Counted from the stretch's first letter, positions 51,915-60,741 are shown. The stretch is DNA of 64,000 nucleotides from an uncultured Phascolarctobacterium sp. (GCA_900757795.1 CAAEPE010000045.1:1-64000); one strand, 5' to 3'. Translations and numbers: made by a program. Notes: a model not told the origin generated them from the letters alone.

Positions 51915-53243
51915 CTATTTGAATAATTTTGGTGTAAGGATTATTTCATCTGGAGGAATTTCTTTCATATGCATTACTTCCATAAGCTTCTGCATATCAG
52001 TGTCGCCACGCTTAATTTCCTCTTTGAGCAATTCATAAGGGCTTTTGCCGCCAAAGATTTCGCGCTTCACACTGTTAATATGGTTCATTAAAAGGGTTAT
52101 GTCTTCGTTTGTGAACGGCCCAAGGCTGGTTCCCTTAGGAATAGCATACCTAATGAACTCATGATTCTTCTCAGCACAACCTTTTTGCCAACTTGCCATC
52201 GGATCGCAATAATACACTTTAGTACGAATCTCATCGTTTTGCGTATATTCAAGATTTACGTTATCCTTGAATTCACCGCCATTATCAGTAAGAAAGATTC
52301 TAAATACATTTCTAAAGCAGGCAAGGCCCAATTCATGCTCCAGATATCGGAAAATATTAACAACAGAAGATGCCTTACCATCTGACAGTAAAAATAGCAA
52401 CATGAGATTATTACGCCTAAAAGTCATGGTGAGAAGACGCTTTCTAGAACCTTTTGTGCCTATAACGGTATCCATTTCTACCACATAAGAGTCATCATCA
52501 AACTCTAAAAGGTATTCTTTAAAATCACTGTATTTGCGTCCAATAAGGTAAGCCTGGACGGCATAACCAGAAAGATCCTTTTTTCTAGGCTTTCTTCTCT
52601 GTTTGTATCCAACTTTACGTCTTAGATCGATGTTTTTTACAGAGAAAAATCCTTTTTCAATATAGTTATATATGGTTCTAATAGATACAGGTATTTCATA
52701 CTTATGTTGGGCCATAATATGAATCAAGGGTTGGCCTTTATTAATTAATGGAGAAATAAGCTTATCGAGTCGCTTAATATCTTTTTCGGATAAGCGAGTT
52801 GCATTTCTTGTTCTAGAACGATTATATTTGCTTATTTTATCGGCCTCAACCGCTGAATAGAAGTATTTGTTTTTAATACATCTATCCTTAGCTCTACAAT
52901 TATTGCATACATATGGAGGTTTTGTCAGTTCCAAACACTCAATTGCGAGATACTTTTTGCATCTAGAGTGACAAAAACCAGGATAGTCCATCTTTTTGCA
53001 GCTACGACAAAGATAATTACAGCGCATATCTCCACAAACATGCTGAAGAGTGCATTCCGAAACGTGAATACAGTCATTACCAAACTTATACTGAGTAGAA
53101 TGGTCTTCTCTGTTTCTCAGAATTTCTCTTGAGATTGTAGCTTTGTCTCGTGATATAGATCTGGCTATTGAGCTGAGAGAGTAGCCCTTAATTATGCCAC
53201 TTTCAATTGCTAACCTATCACTAAAATTCAAAGGTGCAGCCAT
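51915..53243 (-). CDS. IS30 family transposase with cysteine-rich insert
   Basis: DDE transposase of 442 residues, apparently intact. N-terminal helix-turn-helix (GYSLSSIARSISRDKATISREI, residues about 19-40) is typical of IS30, and the catalytic domain shows VEMDTVIG, FLTDNGGEF and the CAEKNHEFIRYAIPKGTS block with the Glu. Between them (about residues 58-126) lies an insert with 12 cysteines in CxxC-like spacings, probably binding several zinc ions. AAAGGAG precedes the start. No frameshift or stop interrupts it, so it may be active. Confidence 0.92.
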   Translation of the reverse strand: MAAPLNFSDRLAIESGIIKGYSLSSIARSISRDKATISREILRNREDHSTQYKFGNDCIHVSECTLQHVCGDMRCNYLCRSCKKMDYPGFCHSRCKKYLAIECLELTKPPYVCNNCRAKDRCIKNKYFYSAVEADKISKYNRSRTRNATRLSEKDIKRLDKLISPLINKGQPLIHIMAQHKYEIPVSIRTIYNYIEKGFFSVKNIDLRRKVGYKQRRKPRKKDLSGYAVQAYLIGRKYSDFKEYLLEFDDDSYVVEMDTVIGTKGSRKRLLTMTFRRNNLMLLFLLSDGKASSVVNIFRYLEHELGLACFRNVFRIFLTDNGGEFKDNVNLEYTQNDEIRTKVYYCDPMASWQKGCAEKNHEFIRYAIPKGTSLGPFTNEDITLLMNHINSVKREIFGGKSPYELLKEEIKRGDTDMQKLMEVMHMKEIPPDEIILTPKLFK

Positions 53244-53366
53244 GTTACTCCTTTCTAACAGCCCGTTTATATAGTCTAAAAACGGTTTTAAGCTGTCAAT
53301 CTAATCGTAACATTGGCATTGCAATTTAATCAAAGCAAAGTAGGTGGTAATTTAAAAATGACCGCA

Positions 53367-53876
53367 CTAATAGAATGGTTGCAAATAATTGTAAAGTAGC
53401 TTTAGCAACACTTGCAACCAGTTATAATGAAGCTCTTCTCTAAAATTGAGTAATAAGCTATTAGATAGCACGAGCTTGAGGATGTTATCTGGGATAAGAG
53501 ACCAGCGTGTGCGTATTGTAACCAATAAAAGCCTCTGAATATCATATAGCCATGACTTCCATCGTTTAATAGAATCAGTAGAAGGGTAATCCTCAGATTC
53601 CGTATCAAAAGGGGTTACAATACCTTCTAGAGCACCTTCTATAACCTCAGTGGCATACTGTTTATAAGGCGATAAGCAATCAGGAAGCTCGTTATGAAGT
53701 ATATGGCAGCAAGGACAGAAAAGTCTCCTTATCCTTAAAACCTTAATCAGGCCGCCTTCAAGCTTCATATTGCGTGTTCTGTAATCATAATGCTTAAGGA
53801 CACAGCCGCAAATAGGACACACTGGCTCAGGCTCATTACTCTTGCAGAAAAACACCAAGGTATTTATTGAAGACAA
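53367..53876 (-). CDS. Zinc-ribbon protein associated with the insertion sequence (DUF6431-like)
   Basis: A 169-residue protein with two CxxC knuckles near the N-terminus (CPICGC and CPCC) followed by HNELPDCLSPYKQY, which is reminiscent of transposase zinc-binding domains and of DUF6431 proteins. The C-terminal half is helical. The only upstream start is a TTG at 53876 without a ribosome binding site, so it may be truncated or poorly translated. It probably assists or regulates transposition, but that rests on location only. Confidence 0.6.
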   Translation of the reverse strand: MSSINTLVFFCKSNEPEPVCPICGCVLKHYDYRTRNMKLEGGLIKVLRIRRLFCPCCHILHNELPDCLSPYKQYATEVIEGALEGIVTPFDTESEDYPSTDSIKRWKSWLYDIQRLLLVTIRTRWSLIPDNILKLVLSNSLLLNFREELHYNWLQVLLKLLYNYLQPFY

Positions 53877-53915
53877 GAGTGTAATTTGATATAATTAACA
53901 TGGTGATACACCACT

Positions 53916-53961
53916 AGATCTCAGAGAAGAGAATCCGCCAAGAAACGCTGCTCTGAGATCT
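53916..53961. repeat. Perfect inverted repeat upstream of the zinc-ribbon gene
   Basis: AGATCTCAGAG (53916-53926) and CTCTGAGATCT (53951-53961) with a 24-base loop. On the minus strand it lies just before the zinc-ribbon gene, so it could fold in its 5' leader or be an insertion-sequence end. Confidence 0.6.
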
Positions 53962-54151
53962 TCCTTTCATTAAAGTAGATTAAATTTATTATAAAGTAAG
54001 TTAGAAGAACTCGTCAACGAAATAGCAATAGATGGTATTAAAATAAAACAAATATGATACAGAAATTACAGTAATCCTTTTTGCAGAAGTGGTTTCAACC
54101 GATGTGAAGAGGTAAATGCAACCACTTTTGGGAAAAGGGTTGCAACTATCA

Positions 54152-54173
54152 ATTCATTTAATATTCATTTAAT
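54152..54173 (+). repeat. Tandem 11-base duplication
   Basis: ATTCATTTAAT occurs twice without a gap, immediately before the right direct repeat. It could be slippage or a target-site duplication footprint. Confidence 0.6.
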
Positions 54174-54186
54174 AGTGTGATTGCTT
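54174..54186 (+). repeat. Right copy of 13-base direct repeat flanking the IS island
   Basis: AGTGTGATTGCTT, identical to 51541-51553. Confidence 0.55.
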
Positions 54187-54270
54187 ATAGTCAATAAATT
54201 TTGCTTGTTGTAGGCAGAAGAAATTTAACATAATATATATTATCGGACGTAAATTGTACAGCAACAAGAA

Positions 54271-54302
54271 AGCACAGCTACACTCTATTTTGTAGCTGTG
54301 CT
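54271..54302. terminator. Terminator of the EFR1 gene
   Basis: AGCACAGCTACA (54271-54282) pairs with TGTAGCTGTGCT (54291-54302), an uninterrupted 12-bp stem with an 8-base loop. Confidence 0.75.
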
Positions 54303-54350
54303 TTTGTGCTAATATGCGGCAGCGAGTAAAATCGTTGCTTTTTCTTTTTC

Positions 54351-55130
54351 TTACGCTTCTAAATAAAATGCTTGCGCTTGTCTTGCTTCCTTACACTTTA
54401 TTTCAAAGCCAGCTTGCGCTTGTTTGTACATTGGCTCATAATAATTTCTTGCATTAACAGGACATATGCTGATACATGCGCCGCAGGATATACAAAGCTC
54501 GTTATTCGTTAGCTTAGGATTATCCATTGTAATAGCTTGCGCAGGGCATACGTTTACACATTGCATGCAGCCAATACAGCTTTCATCGCCCTGTGGATGA
54601 AATGGCACACCTTTAAAAGCTAAGGGATCAAAATTTTTATCACCGGGTACAGTTAGTTTTCCATTGGCAATCAAATCATTGTTCGCTAAGATGTCTTTAC
54701 ATTGTAAAGCGAATTTTTCCATAGCAACATAATCCTCTTCATTAGGTCTGCCTGCTGCAACGGTTGGGAAAATGGAATGTTCTGCTAAGAACGTGCCTGC
54801 TGCTATAACCTTAAAGCCTTGTTTTTCCAGCAAATCTTGCATTTGTATCAAAGCATTATCAAAATGACGATTGCCGTAAACAGCTTGGATAATGGCTGGA
54901 GTATTCTGTCCGTGCAATTTTTGGATTGGCTCTAAGCATATTTGCGGAATATAACCACCGTACACTGGCATGGAAAAAAGCAAAACATCCTGCGTTAGCA
55001 TATCAACGCTTACTCGCTCCTCTATGCTAAGCCAATTAAATGTTTTTATTTCCTTAGAAATTTTCTGTACTACAAAATCCGCACATTTTTTCGTAGTTCC
55101 TTTAGCGCTAAAATAGATATTATATAACAT
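54351..55130 (-). CDS. EFR1 family flavodoxin-ferredoxin protein
   Basis: A 259-residue fusion. The N-terminal flavodoxin-like domain binds FMN (FSAKGTTKKCADF near the start). The C-terminus has two [4Fe-4S] ferredoxin motifs, CIGCMQCVNVCP and CISCGACISICP. Such proteins carry low-potential electrons in anaerobes; the partner is unknown. The start at 55130 has AAAGGCGG upstream. The gene is divergent from lexA. Confidence 0.88.
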   Translation of the reverse strand: MLYNIYFSAKGTTKKCADFVVQKISKEIKTFNWLSIEERVSVDMLTQDVLLFSMPVYGGYIPQICLEPIQKLHGQNTPAIIQAVYGNRHFDNALIQMQDLLEKQGFKVIAAGTFLAEHSIFPTVAAGRPNEEDYVAMEKFALQCKDILANNDLIANGKLTVPGDKNFDPLAFKGVPFHPQGDESCIGCMQCVNVCPAQAITMDNPKLTNNELCISCGACISICPVNARNYYEPMYKQAQAGFEIKCKEARQAQAFYLEA

Positions 55131-55314
55131 TATTATTACCGCCTTTCGCAAAATTTGCTTTGTAGAGTTCTAATTAAGCAATTGTTTTATAATAAAATTC
55201 GCTGTTTTTTTCTATTTTCCTGCTAACTAAATAGATTATGATAGATGTACATTTTATTTTAACTTTTGAAACAAAAATAAATCAAAAACAATTATATAAT
55301 TTACGCACTAATGT

Positions 55315-55343
55315 TTGACTAAATAGCTTATATTTGCTATAAT
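55315..55343 (+). promoter_or_regulatory. Promoter of lexA
   Basis: TTGACT (55315-55320) and TATAAT (55338-55343) with a 17-base spacer. I see no certain SOS box here. Confidence 0.8.
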
Positions 55344-55384
55344 TGTTTTAAAGAAACCCTAAACATTTGATTGGAGGCAGAATT

Positions 55385-56050
55385 ATGGGCAGAAGGAAGG
55401 CATTGCCGAAAGATTTTAATGGTATTTATACTGAAGATATGTTGTCTGAACGTCAGCGTGATATTTTAAAATTTGTACGTGATTTTATTAATGAAAAAGG
55501 CTATCCCCCAGCTGTGCGTGAAATAGGCGTTGCTGTGGGTCTGTCTTCTAGCGCAAGTGTACATAATCATTTAAAAAGATTACAGGAATGCGGCTTTATT
55601 CAGCGTGATGCAGCTAAGCCTCGCGCTTTAGAATTGATGAGTGAAAGCGATGCTTGGAGAAATAAGCTGCTCGTTCCCGTACCATTTGTTGGCAAGGTAA
55701 CTGCTGGCATTCCCATTTTAGCAGTAGAAAATATTGAAGAAACCTATCCTATTCCTCGTGATTTGATTGGTTGTGACGAAGATGTATTTATGCTTTCAGT
55801 TTGCGGAGACAGTATGATTAACGCTGGTATTCTCGATCATGACTATATTATCGCGCGTAAACAAAATTTTGCTAATAACGGTGATATTGTAGTTGCATTA
55901 ATTGATGGAGAAGAAACAACTGTTAAACGTTATTTCCGAGAGCTGCGTTCTGTTCGTTTGCAGCCTGAAAATGATAAATATGAACCTATTATTGGTTCTG
56001 ATAATATTAAGGTTTTAGGTAAAGTAATCTCTGTATTCCGCATGCTTTAA
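55385..56050 (+). CDS. lexA: LexA repressor
   Basis: SOS-response repressor with self-cleavage, 221 residues. N-terminal winged helix (PPAVREIGVAVGLSSSASVHNHLKRL), cleavage site Ala107-Gly108 in KVTAGIP, catalytic Ser143 (GDSM) and Lys181 (TTVKRYF). All key residues are present. ATG 55385 follows GGAGGCAG. The N-terminal extension of about 15 residues (RRKALPKDF) is longer than in most LexA. Confidence 0.95.
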   Translation: MGRRKALPKDFNGIYTEDMLSERQRDILKFVRDFINEKGYPPAVREIGVAVGLSSSASVHNHLKRLQECGFIQRDAAKPRALELMSESDAWRNKLLVPVPFVGKVTAGIPILAVENIEETYPIPRDLIGCDEDVFMLSVCGDSMINAGILDHDYIIARKQNFANNGDIVVALIDGEETTVKRYFRELRSVRLQPENDKYEPIIGSDNIKVLGKVISVFRML

Positions 56051-56117
56051 ACCTAAATGCATTTATTTGACACTGATATAATATTAAACTGACGTCAAAT
56101 TAATGTTGCTTATTTAA

Positions 56118-56150
56118 AAAACAGCTCTGCTTTAAGAGCTGTTTTCTCGT
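56118..56150 (+). terminator. Terminator after lexA
   Basis: AAAACAGCTCT (56118-56128) pairs with AGAGCTGTTTT (56135-56145), followed by CTCGTTTTT. Confidence 0.8.
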
Positions 56151-56200
56151 TTTTGAGTTTTAAAGCTAAGTTAAATGGATTTTTTTAAGGAGATCTTGTT

Positions 56201-57151
56201 ATGCTTCACCCTTCTACTGATATTATTCTCAACGCCAATAGCTTTTATGCGGCTGAGCCAAAAACAAAAAATTTAAAGTGTTTGCTGCGTGCGGTATTTA
56301 ATTTACTTAGCGAAGGTGCCAGTGTATCTATACCTATTTCGCTTACTCAACAGGAACAAGGACAGCTTGCTTTAGTAACGCATACTGCATCTGATAAGCT
56401 TGTATATGTAGCAGCCTTTTCTAGTGCAGAAGTTATAAATGAAAATAAGCCTGACAATTTGCAATATGGTATTATTGAACGTCCTTTAGTAAATTATTTT
56501 GAAGCTATTTTACAAATGGAAGGAATCGCTGGTATTGTTTTCAATCCTACCTCCCCTTTTCCTTTCACAATGAAAAAGCAAATTATTAAGGAGCTGCTTG
56601 CTCAGCTAGCCAAACAACCGCTTAAAAACAGCCTTTCTGTTTTGCGCTGTGACATTACCACTCTTGAGAGTGATGCAATTGTTAATGCTGCCAATGCTTC
56701 TCTTTTAGGAGGAGGCGGAGTTGACGGCGCAATTCATAAAGCTGCCGGTTTTAAGCTGCTTGAAGAATGTAAATTGCTCCACGGCTGTGCTACCAGCGAG
56801 GCTAAAATAACTTTTGGTTATGATTTGCCTGCTACTTATATTATTCATACCGTCGGACCTATTTATAATGGCAAAGTAAGCCAGCGCGTAGAATTAGCTG
56901 ACTGTTACCGAAATAGTCTTAATTTAGCCAAGAAATATCATTTACACAGTATTGCTTTTGCGGCTATTTCTACTGGTGTTTATGGTTATCCAGTTGATGA
57001 AGCTTGTCGCATTGCCTTATTAACTGTCACAGAATGGCTTAACGCTAATCCTGATTACGGCATGGAGGTTATTATGGTTTGTTTCAATAGCGCAGTCTAC
57101 AATGCTTACACAAATATTGTCGAAGCTGCCAAATGCGGCGAATTAGAATAA
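56201..57151 (+). CDS. SseB-like domain fused to a macrodomain
   Basis: A 316-residue protein of two parts. Residues 1-145 resemble the SseB N-terminal fold (SIPISLTQQ..., KLVYVAAFSSAEV, GIVFNPTSPFPF). Residues 145-316 are a macrodomain: SDAIVNAANASLLGGGGVDGAIHKAAG binds ADP-ribose, and FAAISTGVYGYP closes the pocket. The VNAAN...GGGVDGAI pattern is that of hydrolytic O-acetyl-ADP-ribose deacetylases. It probably removes ADP-ribose or its ester from an unknown target, and the SseB part may select the substrate. It has no adjacent ART or DarT toxin gene. Confidence 0.85.
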   Translation: MLHPSTDIILNANSFYAAEPKTKNLKCLLRAVFNLLSEGASVSIPISLTQQEQGQLALVTHTASDKLVYVAAFSSAEVINENKPDNLQYGIIERPLVNYFEAILQMEGIAGIVFNPTSPFPFTMKKQIIKELLAQLAKQPLKNSLSVLRCDITTLESDAIVNAANASLLGGGGVDGAIHKAAGFKLLEECKLLHGCATSEAKITFGYDLPATYIIHTVGPIYNGKVSQRVELADCYRNSLNLAKKYHLHSIAFAAISTGVYGYPVDEACRIALLTVTEWLNANPDYGMEVIMVCFNSAVYNAYTNIVEAAKCGELE

Positions 57152-57155
57152 AAAG

Positions 57156-57197
57156 AAAACCGGTGCTGCCAGTTTTAAAGCTCGTAGCATCGGTTTT
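57156..57197. terminator. Bidirectional terminator between convergent genes
   Basis: AAAACCGGTGCT (57156-57167) pairs with AGCATCGGTTTT (57186-57197) with one G-U/A-C irregularity; A and T tracts on each side. Confidence 0.75.
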
Positions 57198-57209
57198 TCT
57201 TTTTATTTT

Positions 57210-60131
57210 TTACGCATTGATAATAGTGTTAAATTTTTCTTTATTGGCTTCAATAGGCTGCTTGCCGCCAACTACACAGATTAGTCCAGCGCTAAGCATA
57301 TCCTCTACTACCTTGCCTAAAGCCTGCAAATCGGCATTAGTAACGTCTAAAACCTCGTTACGAATACGCTGACGAGTAGCTTCCGGTAATTTTTTGATAT
57401 ATTGCATAGCAACCTGAGCAATACGCATTGTATTGGTTAAAGGCGTATCCATGCCGCTAATGGTGCCGATAACATATTTATCTAATTCTCTTGCGGGAAA
57501 TTCTACAGTTTTCAGCCAGGCAGGCAATGCCTCATATGCAGCCAGCGTTTTACTTAGCTGCGGATCGCGGTAGGAAGCAAATACACCCAAGCCATTAAGC
57601 TCAAAACGTGCTGTAGCGCCGTAAGCTCCGCCTTGAATACGAATTTTAGTCCATAAATATTCGTAGCGTAAGATAGTTTCTAAAACGCGCATTGCACCTA
57701 CATATTTATGACCAGTTGTAGCAAAATTACCTCCTGCGGCAACGTACTGCACTTTTCCTGCTGTTGTTATACCTTCATTACAGCCAGAAACCGGTATTTC
57801 GGCAGGCGCAGCGGCTATATCAGCATGAGGAAGTTTTTGGACAAAGTCCAAGCATTGTTCCTTAACCAATTCTTTATCTTCTTTATCACAGGAGTAAACA
57901 AGGATAAATTTGCTCTGCTGGAAGAAAATTTGCATAAGCTTTTGCAGTTCGCTTAATACCTTTGTGCCTTCATCTGCAAAGTTTTCATAAAGCTTTTTCA
58001 AAAACTGGTAATAGCTTAACTGATCCTGTTCGTTAGCGCGAGCGCCTTTGGCGCAATAGGAATAAAGACGAGAAATAGCTATAGTTTGACCGCGATTGAA
58101 GAATTCGTCATCCCAATCGGTTTTGATTTCCGAAACTAGCTCTTGGAAACGTTTTACATCAGTTAAAATAGATTCTAAACCAATGGTTTGGAGCAAATCA
58201 AATACATGAGGTAAATTTTCTAGCAATGCTTTAGCTTTAACAGAAAAATATAAACGATAGTCGTCTGCATCTTCTGCGGCAGAAATAGCGCGTACTTCAA
58301 AAGTTATACCGCCGGTATACATGATACCGTAGGTTGAAAGCTCTTCATAAGTATAGCGTTGCGTGTTAAATTTACCTAAAATATCTGTCATTAAAAAACA
58401 TAAGGGCATTTGTTCTGCTGTTACACCAGAGATATCGAAAAACCAGTGAGTATAGGCAATTTTATTAGTTTCTGCAGGAACGTAAATCAGACGCTGTTGT
58501 TCCGTTCCCTCTTCTATACTGTCAATTTGCTCTATCTCGCGGCGAATGTCGCTGCGTTTTAAAATAGGAATAGATGCTCTTGCTTCTTCACTGTCTGGCT
58601 CGGCCTGCAAACGGTGCAGTTCTGCACATTCAAAAATAGTTTGTTCTAGCTGCTCTTGGCTCATATTTGCTTTAATATCCGCCATTTTAGCAATGGTTTT
58701 GGCTTGGTCTGCTTCTTCCTTACCAGGCTGTGGCATTAAGGTAACGATAACCTTGTGTGTATTGTCCAAGAGATAATTTTCGATAAGACTTTCGTAAAAA
58801 TTGTTCTGTAAGCCTTTACGCATAGCTGCAATAGCATTTTTATAGCGCAAGCCGTCCAGTGGATTCCCGCCGTAAAGCCAATTATCCAGTATGCCTAAGC
58901 CATAAATTAATCCTTTTGGATAAGGACCGTAATCAGCCTCCCGCAGTTTAAATTCAGCAGCGTTCAGCGACGCTTCTAAAAGCTTTTTATCTAAGCCGTT
59001 GATTGTAAGCTCCTGCAAGGTTTTATAAATTACGCTGATAAATTTATCCCTGTACTCTTTTTGACTTCCCGAAACACGAATACTGAAAACAGGCTGCTGT
59101 AGACTGCCTACATAGCTGCCGCTGATATTTTGACCTACGCCTGCGTCGATTAACGCGCGGCGCAAGGGTGAAGATTCGCTTTCCAGCAATACGTTTTCCA
59201 AAAGGCGCAAAGACATACTTGTTAAAGTATCCGTAGCCTTACCAGTAACAATGGAAAGTTCGTGATAGGTTTTGCTCTTTAAATCATCATTTTTGTCTAC
59301 AGGATAAAATGCTTCTATTTCTTTTGTGCGCAACAAAGGCTCTTGCAGGGGAATTTCGCTGTGGACATTACCTGTTTTAGCAAAATGAGATAAATATTCT
59401 GCATCTAAATATGCCAAGGTAGATAAAATATCCATGTCGCCATAAAGGTAGATAAAAGAATTTTCCGGACTGTAATAAGTTTTATGAAAATCCAAAAATT
59501 TTTCTTGAGTTAGTTCGGGAATAGAATCCGGATAGCCGCCTGATTCAAAGCGGTAGCAGGTATCAGGGAATAGCGCTTTCATAGCTTCGTTTTCTAAAAA
59601 GGCGTCAGGAGAAGAATATACACCCTTCATTTCGTTATAAACTACGCCATTGTAGCTTAATTCACCTTCAAGAGCTTCTAAATTGTAGTGCCACCCCTCT
59701 TGGTGCAAGGTATATTTATTTTCGTAAATCAAAGGATAAAAAACGGCATCCAGATAAACGTCCATAAGGTTATGAAAATCCTTATCATTGCGGCTGGCAA
59801 CAGGATAAACGGTCTTATCAGGATAAGTCATAGCGTTCAAAAATGTATTAAGAGAACCCTTTACTAAATCTACAAAAGGCTCTTTTAAATGGTATTTACG
59901 GGAGCCGCAGAGAGATGAATGTTCTAAAATATGCGCTACGCCAGTATCGTCAGCAGGTGGCGTCCGAAAGGTAATCGAAAAAACCTTATTATCATCATCA
60001 TTAGCCAAATATAATAAACGAGCGCCGCTATGAACATGCTCCATAATATAGCCTTGAGAATGTATTTCTTCCACAAAGCTGGACTCCAATACCTTGAAGC
60101 CATGATAAATTTTATCTATTTCTAAACTCAT
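57210..60131 (-). CDS. M16C metallopeptidase (presequence-protease/insulinase type)
   Basis: A 973-residue single-chain peptidase of the PreP-like M16C group. The inverted zinc motif HxxEH is HILEH at 67-71, and the distal zinc ligand is Glu167 in NEMKGVYSS. Four alpha/beta domains make the closed chamber that degrades unfolded peptides. The ATG at 60131 follows GGAGGTTAC. No signal peptide is seen, so it is cytoplasmic, probably clearing signal peptides or short peptides. Confidence 0.92.
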   Translation of the reverse strand: MSLEIDKIYHGFKVLESSFVEEIHSQGYIMEHVHSGARLLYLANDDDNKVFSITFRTPPADDTGVAHILEHSSLCGSRKYHLKEPFVDLVKGSLNTFLNAMTYPDKTVYPVASRNDKDFHNLMDVYLDAVFYPLIYENKYTLHQEGWHYNLEALEGELSYNGVVYNEMKGVYSSPDAFLENEAMKALFPDTCYRFESGGYPDSIPELTQEKFLDFHKTYYSPENSFIYLYGDMDILSTLAYLDAEYLSHFAKTGNVHSEIPLQEPLLRTKEIEAFYPVDKNDDLKSKTYHELSIVTGKATDTLTSMSLRLLENVLLESESSPLRRALIDAGVGQNISGSYVGSLQQPVFSIRVSGSQKEYRDKFISVIYKTLQELTINGLDKKLLEASLNAAEFKLREADYGPYPKGLIYGLGILDNWLYGGNPLDGLRYKNAIAAMRKGLQNNFYESLIENYLLDNTHKVIVTLMPQPGKEEADQAKTIAKMADIKANMSQEQLEQTIFECAELHRLQAEPDSEEARASIPILKRSDIRREIEQIDSIEEGTEQQRLIYVPAETNKIAYTHWFFDISGVTAEQMPLCFLMTDILGKFNTQRYTYEELSTYGIMYTGGITFEVRAISAAEDADDYRLYFSVKAKALLENLPHVFDLLQTIGLESILTDVKRFQELVSEIKTDWDDEFFNRGQTIAISRLYSYCAKGARANEQDQLSYYQFLKKLYENFADEGTKVLSELQKLMQIFFQQSKFILVYSCDKEDKELVKEQCLDFVQKLPHADIAAAPAEIPVSGCNEGITTAGKVQYVAAGGNFATTGHKYVGAMRVLETILRYEYLWTKIRIQGGAYGATARFELNGLGVFASYRDPQLSKTLAAYEALPAWLKTVEFPARELDKYVIGTISGMDTPLTNTMRIAQVAMQYIKKLPEATRQRIRNEVLDVTNADLQALGKVVEDMLSAGLICVVGGKQPIEANKEKFNTIINA

Positions 60132-60241
60132 AGTAACCTCCTACAATTAACGCGATATAATAATTATAGCATAAATCCTCTGCTAATGTATAAAAAGTCT
60201 GCAAATTATCAGTATTCTTTGACAGACAAAGTCAGCGACAC

Positions 60242-60270
60242 TTGCATAAATTAAGGTTTTTTTCTATAAT
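60242..60270 (+). promoter_or_regulatory. Promoter of the Arc-type gene
   Basis: TTGCAT (60242-60247) and TATAAT (60265-60270) with a 17-base spacer. Confidence 0.65.
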
Positions 60271-60298
60271 ATTATTAGTAGAAATTGGAGGGATTTTG

Positions 60299-60544
60299 AT
60301 GGAAGAAGCACGTTTTACTCTGCGGGTACATCCGATAATTATGAATAAACTTAAACATATAGCTAAAAATAACGGTCGTTCTGTCAACAAAGAGATTGAA
60401 CAGATTTTAAAATGGGTTATTGATGATTATGAGCGCAAATGCGGACGCATTGTTTTAGCGGAAGAAGAAATGCCTAAAAGTCATGTGCAGCTTAAGCCTG
60501 CGCCCAAAAGCCCTATGGATATGCTTTTTAAATTGGACAAATAA
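60299..60544 (+). CDS. Arc-type ribbon-helix-helix protein
   Basis: An 81-residue DNA-binding protein. MEEARFTLRVHPIIMNKLKHIA and the NGRSVNKEIEQIL segment form a ribbon and two helices as in Arc/MetJ. The C-terminus is a short charged tail. GGAGGG precedes ATG 60299. No toxin gene follows (a terminator does), so it acts as an independent regulator rather than an antitoxin, as far as can be seen. Confidence 0.82.
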   Translation: MEEARFTLRVHPIIMNKLKHIAKNNGRSVNKEIEQILKWVIDDYERKCGRIVLAEEEMPKSHVQLKPAPKSPMDMLFKLDK

Positions 60545-60556
60545 TTTACTGAAAAT

Positions 60557-60599
60557 AAAACTCCACCTGCTTAATGATATGCAGATGGAGTTTTTACTT
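60557..60599. terminator. Terminator after the Arc-type gene
   Basis: AAAACTCCACCTGC (60557-60570) pairs with GCAGATGGAGTTTT (60581-60594) with one mismatch; T tract follows. Confidence 0.75.
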
Positions 60600-60611
60600 G
60601 TTATAATACAA

Positions 60612-60647
60612 TAATAAAAAGCAGGCTTTTAAAATGAAAAACCTGCT
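60612..60647 (-). terminator. Terminator of the tRNA cluster
   Basis: AGCAGG/CCTGCT stem (60620-60625 with 60642-60647) extended by A/T pairs, with a T tract on the minus strand at 60615-60619. Confidence 0.6.
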
Positions 60648-60655
60648 TGCTTTCG

Positions 60656-60732
<77 letters not shown>

Positions 60733-60741
60733 ATATTTAAT

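Larger units (their letters stand above)
51541..54186. mobile_element. IS30-type insertion island
   Basis: Contains the IS30-type transposase and a zinc-ribbon protein gene, both on the minus strand, bounded by identical 13-base direct repeats. True terminal inverted repeats could not be fixed. One imperfect candidate pair is CTTAAAAtCGTTTcT near 51651 and CTTAAAAcCGTTTtT (minus strand) near 53294; another reading is that the two genes came as separate insertions. Confidence 0.5.
53877..54350. other. Non-coding part of the IS island and spacer to the EFR1 gene
   Basis: About 470 bases without a supported gene. It holds a perfect 11-base inverted repeat (53916-53926 with 53951-53961), short AACCACT/AGTGGTT inverted repeats around 54100-54125, an 11-base tandem duplication, the right direct repeat and a terminator. 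It is AT-rich. Confidence 0.5.

Noticed and set aside
53340..54350. CRISPR array suggested by repeated short motifs
   Set aside because: Repeats are few, unequal in spacing and explained by inverted repeats of the insertion island.
55250..55384. LexA operator (SOS box) in the lexA promoter
   Set aside because: No convincing GAAC-N4-GTTC or other symmetric match; the box of this lineage may differ, so nothing is claimed.
60299..60544. Toxin-antitoxin pair with the Arc-type protein as antitoxin
   Set aside because: A terminator follows directly and no second small gene overlaps it.
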